Made by a program: the position numbers and the translations under genes
Notes under the pieces: model-generated
The model's input: only the letters and a program-made list of their open reading frames with translations
The model's database searches: none
What the model was told of the DNA's origin: nothing
Assembly: GCA_900553005.1 (NCBI GenBank)
Contig: USBU01000101.1
Location: 1 to 5,259 of the forward strand
DNA: 5,259 nucleotides
DNA from: an uncultured Eubacteriales bacterium
Lineage (GTDB): Bacteria; Bacillota; Clostridia; Christensenellales; Pumilibacteraceae
Direction of reading: 5' to 3'
Part shown: positions 1-5,232 of the stretch, piece by piece
Position numbering within the stretch: position 1 is the first letter of the stretch
Layout of the letters: the number at the start of each line of letters is the position of its first letter

Positions 1-54
1 AATCCGAAGTGTTGGTCTTAATTTAAAGTATTTTTATAAATTCAGCAGTTTTTA

Positions 55-83
55 TTGTAAAAATTCGCGCATTATGTTATAAT
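55..83 (+). promoter_or_regulatory. Sigma-A-type promoter of asnS (extended -10)
   Basis: A perfect TATAAT lies at 78-83, preceded by TG at 75-76 with one base between, which makes an extended -10 element. A TTGTAA (4 of 6 matches to TTGACA) lies at 55-60 with the optimal 17-base spacer. Transcription would begin near 90, giving a leader of about 27 bases that contains the ribosome binding site. The leader is too short for a T-box or other tRNA-sensing element between this promoter and the gene. Bases 1-54 are AT-rich and show no gene. Confidence 0.75.
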
Positions 84-116
84 CGAAAAGATAAATATCA
101 ATCATGGAGACGTAAT

Positions 117-1511
117 ATGAACAGGGAATACGTAAGAAATATTTACGCTCGGCCTGCCGATTTTGACGGAAAAACCGTTACGGTGGGCGGCTGGGTGCGC
201 AATATACGCGACAGCAAGGCATTCGGCTTTATCGATCTCAACGACGGATCGTGCTTTAACAATCTTCAAATAGTTTTTGAGCGAGGAAAAGTCGCAAATT
301 ACGATGATATCGCATCTCAGAATGTGGGAGCCGCTCTGGTTGTTACCGGCGCCGTTACGCTGACTCCCGGAGCAAAACAACCGTTTGAACTTAAGGCGGA
401 AATAATTGAAGTGGAGGGAGCTTCCGTACCCGAATATCCGCTTCAGCCTAAGCGTCATACGGTGGAGTATTTGCGCGAGCAGGCGTATTTAAGGCCGCGC
501 ACCAATCTTTTTTCCGCCGTATTTCGCGTGCGCAGCGAGGTTGCGTATGCTATACATTCGTTTTTTCATTCGCGCGGATTTGTTTATGTTCACACTCCTC
601 TCATTACCGCGTCGGATTGCGAGGGCGCGGGAGAAATGTTCAGGGTTACCACGATAGATCCCGCCGATCCGCCGCTTACGGAGACGGGCGCGGTGGATTA
701 TTCAAAGGACTTTTTCGGCAAGCCGACCAGCCTTACCGTTTCGGGCCAGCTGTCGGGAGAGACATACGCTATGGCGTTCGGAAAAATTTATACTTTCGGT
801 CCGACATTCAGGGCGGAAAATTCCAATACTGCCCGTCATGCGGCCGAATTTTGGATGATAGAACCTGAAATCGCTTTTGCCGATCTTGACGACGACATGC
901 GGCTCGCGTGGGATATGATAAAATACATCATAAATCACGTCATGGATAATTGTCCCGCAGAGCTTGATTTCTTCAATAAATTCGTGGATAAGACGCTGCT
1001 GGAGCGTTTAAATTCGCTGCGCTCCGCCGATTACGTCAAGGTGACCTATACCGAAGCCGTGGATATTCTTCTGAAATCGGGGCGCGAGTTTAAATTCCCC
1101 GTCGGATGGGGCGCAGATCTCCAGACCGAGCACGAGCGTTATTTGACGGAAGAGGTGTTTAAAAAGCCCGTTTTCGTAATCGATTATCCCAAGGATATCA
1201 AAGCCTTTTATATGCGGCTCAACGACGACGGAAAGACTGTTGCCGCCATGGACTTGTTAGTCCCCGGCGTCGGTGAAATAATAGGCGGATCTCAGAGAGA
1301 GGAGCGTCTTGACAAGCTTACCGCAAGAATGAAAGAATTGGGCCTCAAGGAGGAGGATTATTGGTGGTATCTTAATCTGCGTCGTTTCGGCGGGACTAAG
1401 CACGCCGGATTTGGCTTGGGCTTCGAGCGCATAATCATGTATCTTACGGGCGTGGCCAATATACGCGATGTAATTCCGTATCCGAGAACGGTTGGCAACG
1501 CTGAGTTTTAG
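117..1511 (+). CDS. asnS: Asparagine--tRNA ligase (AsnRS), class II
   Basis: This cytosolic enzyme charges tRNA-Asn with asparagine using ATP. The 464-residue length is normal for bacterial AsnRS and the protein looks complete. Residues about 20-100 form the OB-fold anticodon-binding domain (VTVGGWVRNIRD, residues 21-32). The class II catalytic core follows: motif 1 around 149-161 (FFHSRGFVYVHTP), motif 2 at 231-250 (FRAENSNTARH, then EFWMIEPE), and motif 3 at 431-439 (GFGLGFERI), with the C-terminal NIRDVIPYPR at 448-457. The ENSNTARH and EFWMIEPE wording of motif 2 separates it from aspartyl-tRNA synthetase. GGAG at 106-109 sits 7 bases before ATG 117 and supports that start. The gene has its own promoter and terminator, so it appears monocistronic. 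Having AsnRS implies direct charging of tRNA-Asn, although an amidotransferase route elsewhere in the genome cannot be excluded. Confidence 0.97.
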   Translation: MNREYVRNIYARPADFDGKTVTVGGWVRNIRDSKAFGFIDLNDGSCFNNLQIVFERGKVANYDDIASQNVGAALVVTGAVTLTPGAKQPFELKAEIIEVEGASVPEYPLQPKRHTVEYLREQAYLRPRTNLFSAVFRVRSEVAYAIHSFFHSRGFVYVHTPLITASDCEGAGEMFRVTTIDPADPPLTETGAVDYSKDFFGKPTSLTVSGQLSGETYAMAFGKIYTFGPTFRAENSNTARHAAEFWMIEPEIAFADLDDDMRLAWDMIKYIINHVMDNCPAELDFFNKFVDKTLLERLNSLRSADYVKVTYTEAVDILLKSGREFKFPVGWGADLQTEHERYLTEEVFKKPVFVIDYPKDIKAFYMRLNDDGKTVAAMDLLVPGVGEIIGGSQREERLDKLTARMKELGLKEEDYWWYLNLRRFGGTKHAGFGLGFERIIMYLTGVANIRDVIPYPRTVGNAEF

Positions 1512-1547
1512 CGCGCGCATTTGCCGGCAAGATATAATATAGTAAAA

Positions 1548-1579
1548 CAAAAAGGATCGGTAAAGCCCGGTCTTTTTTT
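1548..1579 (+). terminator. Intrinsic terminator after asnS
   Basis: GATCGG (1555-1560) pairs with CCGGTC (1567-1572), with one G-U wobble, across a six-base loop. The stem can extend outward through the A-run on the left and the T-run on the right. Seven T residues follow at 1573-1579. It lies about 45 bases after the asnS stop and should end that transcript. A weaker GC hairpin (GCCG 1598-1601 with CGGC 1605-1608) followed by TTTATTTT could act as a backup. Confidence 0.8.
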
Positions 1580-1665
1580 GTGCTTAATTAGTTTTACGCC
1601 GTGCCGGCTTTATTTTGGTTTTCAGGTATCGTAATTAGCGCTGATCATATTCCGCCGCGTCTAAA

Positions 1666-1683
1666 TATGAGGTTTGCCTCATA
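1666..1683. repeat. Perfect 7-bp inverted repeat, possible operator
   Basis: TATGAGG (1666-1672) and CCTCATA (1677-1683) are perfect complements around a TTTG loop. There is no T-run directly after it, so it does not look like a terminator. It lies just upstream of the first TATAAT box (1705-1710) of the next gene, at roughly the -35 position or slightly above. That placement suits an operator or activator site, but no bound protein can be named. Confidence 0.4.
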
Positions 1684-1701
1684 GTCGCGTTTTCGTCTTT
1701 C

Positions 1702-1710
1702 TGCTATAAT
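1702..1710 (+). promoter_or_regulatory. Extended -10 promoter element, distal, before the Spo0A-like gene
   Basis: TGCTATAAT combines a perfect -10 hexamer (1705-1710) with an upstream TG at the extended -10 position. No good -35 hexamer is found 16-18 bases upstream, so activity would rely on the extended -10 or on an activator. A perfect inverted repeat, ACAATA-T-TATTGT (1715-1727), lies directly downstream and would overlap the transcription start, a typical repressor position. Confidence 0.5.
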
Positions 1711-1724
1711 AAAAACAATATTAT

Positions 1725-1760
1725 TGTAAGGGCATGTGCTTACAGTTTACATGCTATAAT
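1725..1760 (+). promoter_or_regulatory. Proximal extended -10 promoter with nested inverted repeats
   Basis: A second TGCTATAAT (-10 at 1755-1760) lies exactly 50 bases after the first. Two overlapping inverted repeats cover its upstream half: TGTAAG (1725-1730) with CTTACA (1739-1744), and GCATGT (1732-1737) with ACATGC (1749-1754). The second runs into the extended -10 itself. No -35 hexamer is found at normal spacing. A start near 1767 would leave a leader of only about 17 bases before the ATG at 1784. The arrangement suggests a regulated, perhaps autoregulated, promoter; this is inferred from position and symmetry only. Confidence 0.5.
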
Positions 1761-1783
1761 CACAAAAAAGGGCGCATGAAAGG

Positions 1784-2152
1784 ATGGACGAAGCTTCTCA
1801 AAGCGATAAGATAATTCAGGTTTTGGCTTATTTAAAACTCGATAACGGAAAAGGCGAACGGTATCTTTTCGATGCTGTGCGGCTGTACGGCAGAGACCGT
1901 TGCAGTCTGTGCGAAATATACCGCAGGATAGCCGAGCGTTACGGATGCAGCCGCGCGTCGGTGGAAAGAGCCGTAAGAAGACTTAAAGAGAAGGCTTTGT
2001 CCGAAGGTCTTATCGGCAAGCTCAACGATAAATTCAGGCAAAACATATATAAGGATTACGAGTATATTACGAATAAGGAATTGATTGTGGCCGTTTGCGA
2101 AATTTCGGGCGTTTTCGACGGCGATGCGGAAAAAATGTCGCAAAACGGATAA
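1784..2152 (+). CDS. Stand-alone Spo0A C-terminal-type DNA-binding protein
   Basis: The 122-residue protein resembles the effector domain of the sporulation master regulator Spo0A along nearly its whole length. It has an N-terminal helix (about 9-18), a helix carrying GERYLFDAVRLY (24-35), then IYRRIAERYGCSRASVERAVRRLKEKA (from 45), which matches the Spo0A recognition helix-turn-helix (IAKKF, then SRVERAIRHAIE). TNKELIVAVCEISG (96-109) matches the final Spo0A helix (TNSEFIAMVADKL). The N-terminal phosphoacceptor receiver domain, half of true Spo0A, is absent, so phosphorelay control cannot act on it directly. Function is inferred to be DNA binding; targets are unknown. No in-frame ATG, GTG or TTG lies between ATG 1784 and the upstream in-frame stop at 1757. 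Spacing to a Shine-Dalgarno is awkward: AAGGG (1768-1772) is 11 bases away, while AAAGG (1779-1783) abuts the ATG. It should not be called Spo0A itself. Confidence 0.82.
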   Translation: MDEASQSDKIIQVLAYLKLDNGKGERYLFDAVRLYGRDRCSLCEIYRRIAERYGCSRASVERAVRRLKEKALSEGLIGKLNDKFRQNIYKDYEYITNKELIVAVCEISGVFDGDAEKMSQNG

Positions 2153-2210
2153 CTTACGACAAAAATCGAGCCATAATAATGACTTTTAAATTAAATACCC
2201 AATGTAAGCG

Positions 2211-2238
2211 TTGTGGATTATTGTGCTAGCCTTATAAA
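2211..2238 (+). promoter_or_regulatory. Candidate promoter of the winged-HTH gene
   Basis: TATAAA (2233-2238) lies 16 bases after TTGTGG (2211-2216). The -10 is one base from consensus; the -35 keeps only the TTG half. A start near 2245 would put the ribosome binding site almost at the 5' end of the message. The remaining 107-bp gap after the Spo0A-like gene shows no terminator hairpin, so readthrough from upstream is also possible. Confidence 0.45.
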
Positions 2239-2247
2239 TAAACGTAC

Positions 2248-2253
2248 AAGGAG
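2248..2253 (+). promoter_or_regulatory. Ribosome binding site fixing the GTG start at 2260
   Basis: AAGGAG lies six bases before GTG 2260, an ideal spacing. This supports GTG as initiator for the winged-HTH gene; the overlapping TTG at 2258 is followed at once by TGA and cannot start a gene. Confidence 0.75.
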
Positions 2254-2259
2254 AGCATT

Positions 2260-2598
2260 GTGAATTTCGACGCATTTAATCGCAGAAACAAAATATTGGA
2301 ACTGCTTATCCAAAACGGTAAGATGACTTCGGCCGAATTTTCGGAAATGTTTGAGGTGTCGCAGAATACGATTGTACACGATATTTCTCTGCTTTCTATG
2401 AATTTTCCCATTCGCGGACAGTCCGGACGGCACGGCGGTTACGTTTACGAAGGAGTAAGAACGATTGCCGTTACCGAGAATGAGGTGGAATTGATGTTGG
2501 AGATGTTTTCTCGTTTGCCCGATAAGGATCCGGCGACCGTCGCGTTTGAAAAGAGGCTTGAGGAATTTTTGGGCAACGGCTTTACAGAAGCCAAATAA
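2260..2598 (+). CDS. Small winged helix-turn-helix (HTH_11/DeoR-like) protein
   Basis: This 112-residue protein is probably a cytosolic DNA-binding regulator. Residues 8-63 read as the winged HTH found at the N-terminus of DeoR, BglG and YafY/WYL regulators: RRNKILELLIQNGKMTSAEF (8-27) gives the first two helices, EVSQNTIVHDISLL (32-45) is the recognition helix, and IRGQSGRHGGYVYEG (51-65) forms the wing. The family's usual T(I/V)RRDI appears here as TIVHDI, so one normally basic recognition-helix position is Val and the next His. After the wing only about 45 residues remain, predicted helical (NEVELMLEMFSRL, then FEKRLEEFL), with no WYL, sugar-sensing or PTS domain. It may dimerise through this tail. 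Small proteins of this shape are common in Clostridia; targets are unknown. Its own promoter and a possible weak terminator suggest a separate unit. Confidence 0.8.
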   Translation: MNFDAFNRRNKILELLIQNGKMTSAEFSEMFEVSQNTIVHDISLLSMNFPIRGQSGRHGGYVYEGVRTIAVTENEVELMLEMFSRLPDKDPATVAFEKRLEEFLGNGFTEAK

Positions 2599-2624
2599 TA
2601 TTTAATTTAAAAGTAATCGTTTGA

Positions 2625-2653
2625 CGGCGCTGTTTTTCAGAGCCGCGTTTTCG
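2625..2653 (+). terminator. Possible weak terminator after the winged-HTH gene
   Basis: CGGCGCTG (2625-2632) pairs with CAGAGCCG (2638-2645) over a TTTTT loop, with one internal mismatch. What follows is CGTTTTCG rather than a clean T-run, so termination may be inefficient. It lies 26 bases after the stop codon. Confidence 0.4.
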
Positions 2654-2713
2654 CATGTTCGGTGTCGCCGCGATTGCGCGGATAGTATAATTGCTGACGT
2701 AATGATTAAGAAT

Positions 2714-2816
2714 TTCAGGACTTGCGCTGAACAATCTTGATTTTTAAGCAGGATTAAACGGAAATTCCTGTTTTATGATTGCGGTAAAGCTACTTCAGCG
2801 CATGATTATGATGCGC
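2714..2816. ncRNA. Candidate structured RNA or inverted-repeat element
   Basis: Three nested pairings lie within 80 bases: TGCGCTGAA (2723-2731) with TTCAGCGCA (2794-2802), nine perfect pairs; CAATC (2732-2736) with GATTG (2777-2781), stacked directly on the first on its 5' side; and AAGCAGGA (2746-2753) with TCCTGTTT (2766-2773), eight pairs with one G-U. The 3' strand of the outer helix can instead form GCGCAT (2798-2803) with ATGCGC (2811-2816), and its 5' strand can pair TTCAG (2714-2718) with CTGAA (2727-2731), so mutually exclusive folds exist. A TATAAT at 2686-2691 could start a transcript near 2698. I recognise no known riboswitch or sRNA family. The pairing is symmetric, so the opposite strand or a small MITE-like DNA element is equally possible. 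Confidence 0.35.
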
Positions 2817-2905
2817 ATTATGTTTGGTTAAAAACGTCTGTTCAGCTTTCTCTGGCAGAGGGCGGAGCATAAATTATCAATTTATTAAGCGCACGGCGAA
2901 AAGCG

Positions 2906-2934
2906 TTTACTTTTTTCCGTATAGGCTGTATAAT
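2906..2934 (+). promoter_or_regulatory. Sigma-A-type promoter of the SGNH hydrolase cluster
   Basis: TTTACT (2906-2911, 4 of 6 matches to the -35 consensus) and a perfect TATAAT (2929-2934) are separated by exactly 17 bases. Transcription would begin near 2941, giving a short leader of about 24 bases with the GGAGG site at 2954-2958. Confidence 0.7.
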
Positions 2935-2964
2935 ATTGCCGAAGAAATATAATGGAGGCATAAG

Positions 2965-3663
2965 ATGGCCGCGACCGTGAATTTAAACGACGATGCCTGT
3001 CTGGAAGGTAACGCCGAAAAATATTCGTCGCGTTATTCGCAAATCGATAAAAAAAGTCCGCTTTACGGAAAAACGCTGTATTTTCTCGGTTCGTCGGTCA
3101 CGCGCGGCTATGGAGCGCTGGGCGAGTCTTTGGCCGATTTTATATCGCGCCGATGCGGCGCCGAAACTGTTGTAAGCGCTGTTGACGGGACTACGCTGGC
3201 CGATTTGTCGCCGGACTCTTATGCGGCCCGCGTTTTAAAATTCGATAAAAACGTCAAGCCAGACTGTTTCGTCTGTCAACTTTCCACAAACGACGCGAGA
3301 GTCAGTGACAAGGGGACGGTGACCTCATTGTTTGACGTCGGCGGGTTTGACCGAAAGACAACTTTCGGAGCCGTAGAGTACATAGCTCATTACGTAAGGA
3401 GCGTCTGGGGCTGTCCGCTTCTGTTTTTTACCAATCCCTATTTCGACAATCCCGTATATGCGGATATGGTCCGCGTTTTGCTGAAAGCGGCAGAAAAGTG
3501 GGGCGCGTTTGTTTTGGACCTTTTCAACGACGAAAACTTTAACGCTGTATCTTGCAAGGCCAGACGATTGTACATGAAGGACGATATTCATCCGACAAGA
3601 GCGGGCTACCGCGATTGGATTGCGCCCGAATTTGAGAAAGTTTTGTCCCGTATAGTCTTTTAA
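2965..3663 (+). CDS. SGNH/GDSL-type hydrolase, single domain
   Basis: This 232-residue protein is a probable cytosolic esterase of the SGNH fold. Strand YFLG leads into GSSVTRGYG (42-50), the block I nucleophile region: Ser44 takes the catalytic position and Ser43 replaces the Asp of GDSL. Block II is weakly represented by VDGTTLAD (Gly75). Block III reads QLSTND (105-110), with Asn109 as oxyanion residue but Ser107 where Gly is usual. DDIHP (206-210) supplies the Asp206/His209 dyad. There is no signal peptide or membrane segment; the N-terminal 35 residues are polar. Related proteins deacylate sugars, lipids or peptides, and the substrate cannot be read here. GGAGG (2954-2958) six bases before ATG 2965 supports the start. 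It heads a likely operon, with 81 bases before the next hydrolase. Confidence 0.85.
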   Translation: MAATVNLNDDACLEGNAEKYSSRYSQIDKKSPLYGKTLYFLGSSVTRGYGALGESLADFISRRCGAETVVSAVDGTTLADLSPDSYAARVLKFDKNVKPDCFVCQLSTNDARVSDKGTVTSLFDVGGFDRKTTFGAVEYIAHYVRSVWGCPLLFFTNPYFDNPVYADMVRVLLKAAEKWGAFVLDLFNDENFNAVSCKARRLYMKDDIHPTRAGYRDWIAPEFEKVLSRIVF

Positions 3664-3732
3664 CGGCAATTTTCCGATTGTATAGCCCGGCTTTTTTATT
3701 AAGACGTGTATCGGCTAATAAGCCTTAAAGCT

Positions 3733-3740
3733 AAAGGAGG
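3733..3740 (+). promoter_or_regulatory. Ribosome binding site deciding the ATG start at 3745
   Basis: AAAGGAGG is a near-perfect Shine-Dalgarno four bases before ATG 3745. The reading frame stays open back to a GTG at 3706, but the intervening codons encode this site itself and the GTG has no ribosome binding site of its own. The ATG is therefore the start. Confidence 0.85.
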
Positions 3741-3744
3741 ATTT

Positions 3745-4821
3745 ATGGAGTACGAAAATATTTTATTACATAACGTCGCGGAAGTCATACGGGATGAGGA
3801 CGGCGGCATTTTTCTCAGAAAATATCCATCGTCGGTTTCTGAACGGTTAAATGCGCCTATATTCAACGATGACGGCAGCGTGAAGGAAATTTATACCGGC
3901 GGCAGGGAAGTCGCTAAAAATACCGGCGCAATAGAGCTGCGCGTGGTTACGCGCGACGAATGCGCCGTAACGCTATGCGCTGACGCGGATACGGACGTTC
4001 TTGTCTACTGGGGCGAGTTTTTCCATCAGCGAATTCGACTTATCAAAGGAAAAATTTCTACCGAGCGTATTACAAGGCCTGTGGCATGGGATAAATTGCG
4101 GTCGGGATTTGACACGGGCAGATTTTCTCCCGACGTTCTCAGGATTATGTTCTGCCGCGACGGCATTGTCAAATTCTATTCATTCAGTTTCAGCGGCGCG
4201 CACCGCATTCCCTATGCGTCGGAGCTTCCCGCAAAAACGATGCTTACTTACGGTACCAGCATAACTCACGGCTCGATATCCATTCTGGAGCCGGTTTCTT
4301 ACGTGGAGGCCGCCGGCACTTTGCTTGGATATGACGTAATGAATAAAGCGCTTGCAGGTTCGTGTTTTTCCGAACCGGAAGTTGCGGAATATCTTACGTC
4401 GCTCAGCTTTGACGTCGGATATTTTGAGATAGGCACAAATATCGCAAGCCGCCCCGAGGAGTTTATAGAGCGGCGCGCCGGCGCTCTGATAGACGCCGTA
4501 TGTGAAAAGTTTCCGGAAAAGCCTTTGTTTTTCGTGACGCCGTTTCCCGCGCTTGGATCTTTCAGCGATATGTATTCAGACTGGAACGACGGTTTTAAGC
4601 GCACAGGCGCTCTGATTGCGCGCCATGCGAAAAAATATCGCAACGCATTCCTTATCGCCGGCGAAGAGATTCTTACGCGGCCGTATTATCTTGCCGCGGA
4701 CGTACTGCACCCGTCGGTGTTCGGCCATGCCGCTATGGGACATAATCTGGCTGCGGCAATGTCGGCAAAGCTGGCCGGATTTTACTCCGATAAAAAGAGC
4801 GGCGCGCAAAGGAGAAATTAA
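3745..4821 (+). CDS. Two-domain SGNH/GDSL hydrolase (GxDLY/Lipase_GDSL_3-like)
   Basis: From ATG 3745 the protein has 358 residues. Residues about 1-160 look like a beta-rich N-terminal domain (alternating segments such as AIELRVVT, VTLCADADTDVLVYWG and VLRIMFCRDGIVKFYSFSFSG), comparable to the beta-sandwich that precedes the catalytic domain in some bacterial carbohydrate esterases. The SGNH domain follows: MLTYGTSITHG (166-176) with Ser172 as nucleophile; LAGSCFSEPEVAEYL (203-217) with Gly205 in block II; FEIGTNI (227-233) with Gly230 and Asn232 in block III; and DVLHP (319-323) with Asp319/His322. All four blocks are intact. The YGTSIT and SEPEVAEYL wording is closest to the Lipase_GDSL_3 group. 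No signal peptide is seen, so an intracellular role on acylated or acetylated sugars is a fair but unproven guess. It follows another SGNH hydrolase of different architecture and overlaps the ZIP transporter by one base. Confidence 0.85.
   Translation: MEYENILLHNVAEVIRDEDGGIFLRKYPSSVSERLNAPIFNDDGSVKEIYTGGREVAKNTGAIELRVVTRDECAVTLCADADTDVLVYWGEFFHQRIRLIKGKISTERITRPVAWDKLRSGFDTGRFSPDVLRIMFCRDGIVKFYSFSFSGAHRIPYASELPAKTMLTYGTSITHGSISILEPVSYVEAAGTLLGYDVMNKALAGSCFSEPEVAEYLTSLSFDVGYFEIGTNIASRPEEFIERRAGALIDAVCEKFPEKPLFFVTPFPALGSFSDMYSDWNDGFKRTGALIARHAKKYRNAFLIAGEEILTRPYYLAADVLHPSVFGHAAMGHNLAAAMSAKLAGFYSDKKSGAQRRN
4808..4814 (+). promoter_or_regulatory. Ribosome binding site of the ZIP transporter, inside the upstream gene
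   Basis: AAAGGAG ends six bases before ATG 4821 and lies within the last codons of the SGNH hydrolase. The stop TAA (4819-4821) and the start ATG (4821-4823) share one A, an arrangement typical of translational coupling. Confidence 0.8.
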
Positions 4822-5232
4822 TGTACGGCACCGTTGCTTTGGGAATACTGCTGCCGTTTGCCGGTACGACGCTCGGCTCGGCTATGGTATTTCTGCTGAA
4901 AAAGGAAATCAATCCAAAGCTGCAAAAGCTGCTTTTGGGGTTTGCGTCCGGAGTCATGATTGCGGCTTCGATATGGTCGCTTATTCTGCCGTCCGCCGAG
5001 CTTGCCGCCGCGCAGGGTGTGGCGGAATGGCTGCCTGCCGCGATAGGCTTCGTATTGGGTATGCTGGCTTTGCTTTTGCTGGATACTTTTGTGCCTCATC
5101 AGCATATAGATTCCGATATTCCGGAGGGAAGCAAAAGCAGCCTGGGAAAAACAAAGCTGCTTATGCTGTCCGTCACGCTGCACAACGTACCTGAGGGAAT
5201 GGCGGTCGGAGCGGTTTTTGCCGGGCTTATAG
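4821..5232 (+). CDS. ZIP family divalent metal transporter, 3' end missing
   Basis: The first 137 residues of an inner-membrane ZIP transporter, which imports Zn2+ or related divalent cations, are present. Membrane segments are at about 3-26, 36-58 and 70-91, with a fourth starting near 112. The diagnostic helix-4 metal-site motif HNVPEGMAVG is at 121-130, and His93/His95 lie in the loop after helix 3, a usual place for ZIP histidines. Full-length bacterial ZIPs have roughly 230-270 residues and eight helices, so the C-terminal half, with the partner HxxxE motif of helix 5, is missing. The frame continues to 5259, but its last residues (SYTHLRA) are encoded by sequencing adapter and are not biological. 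The one-base overlap with the preceding hydrolase makes it part of that operon; a metabolic link between metal uptake and the hydrolases is not evident. Confidence 0.88.

Larger units (their letters stand above)
2599..2964. other. 366-bp gap without a convincing gene
   Basis: No frame on either strand gives a credible protein. The gap holds the weak terminator at 2625-2645; a short GC hairpin (CCGCG 2668-2672 with CGCGG 2677-2681); a TATAAT at 2686-2691 without a clear -35; the self-complementary stretch 2714-2816 described separately; an 11-base palindrome CTCTGgCAGAG at 2850-2860; and the promoter of the first SGNH hydrolase at 2906-2934. Confidence 0.7.

Noticed and set aside
617..938. Alternative-frame and antisense reading frames within asnS
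   Set aside because: They are shadows of a complete, highly conserved gene and have no start signals of their own.
1521..1530. Perfect 10-base palindrome TTGCCGGCAA just after asnS
   Set aside because: It has no loop to form a hairpin and no T-run; short GC-rich palindromes of this kind are expected by chance.
2111..2117. 0A-box-like sequences (TTCGACG here and at 2266-2272)
   Set aside because: They match six of seven bases of the Spo0A box complement but lie inside coding sequence, where such matches occur by chance.
2702..2740. 12-codon frame downstream of the TATAAT at 2686
   Set aside because: No Shine-Dalgarno precedes it and it overlaps the base-paired region; too short to support as a leader peptide.
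2790..2870. 26-codon minus-strand frame in the gap (contains a His-rich NAHHNHALK stretch)
   Set aside because: It has no ribosome binding site or promoter and its composition follows from the inverted repeat at 2798-2816.
3681..3697. Terminator between the two SGNH genes (AGCCCGGCT followed by six T)
   Set aside because: The self-complementary part allows only about three pairs with a three-base loop, and no upstream partner for a longer stem was found.
3706..3744. GTG start adding 13 residues to the second SGNH hydrolase
   Set aside because: Those codons contain the AAAGGAGG site for ATG 3745, and no ribosome binding site precedes the GTG.
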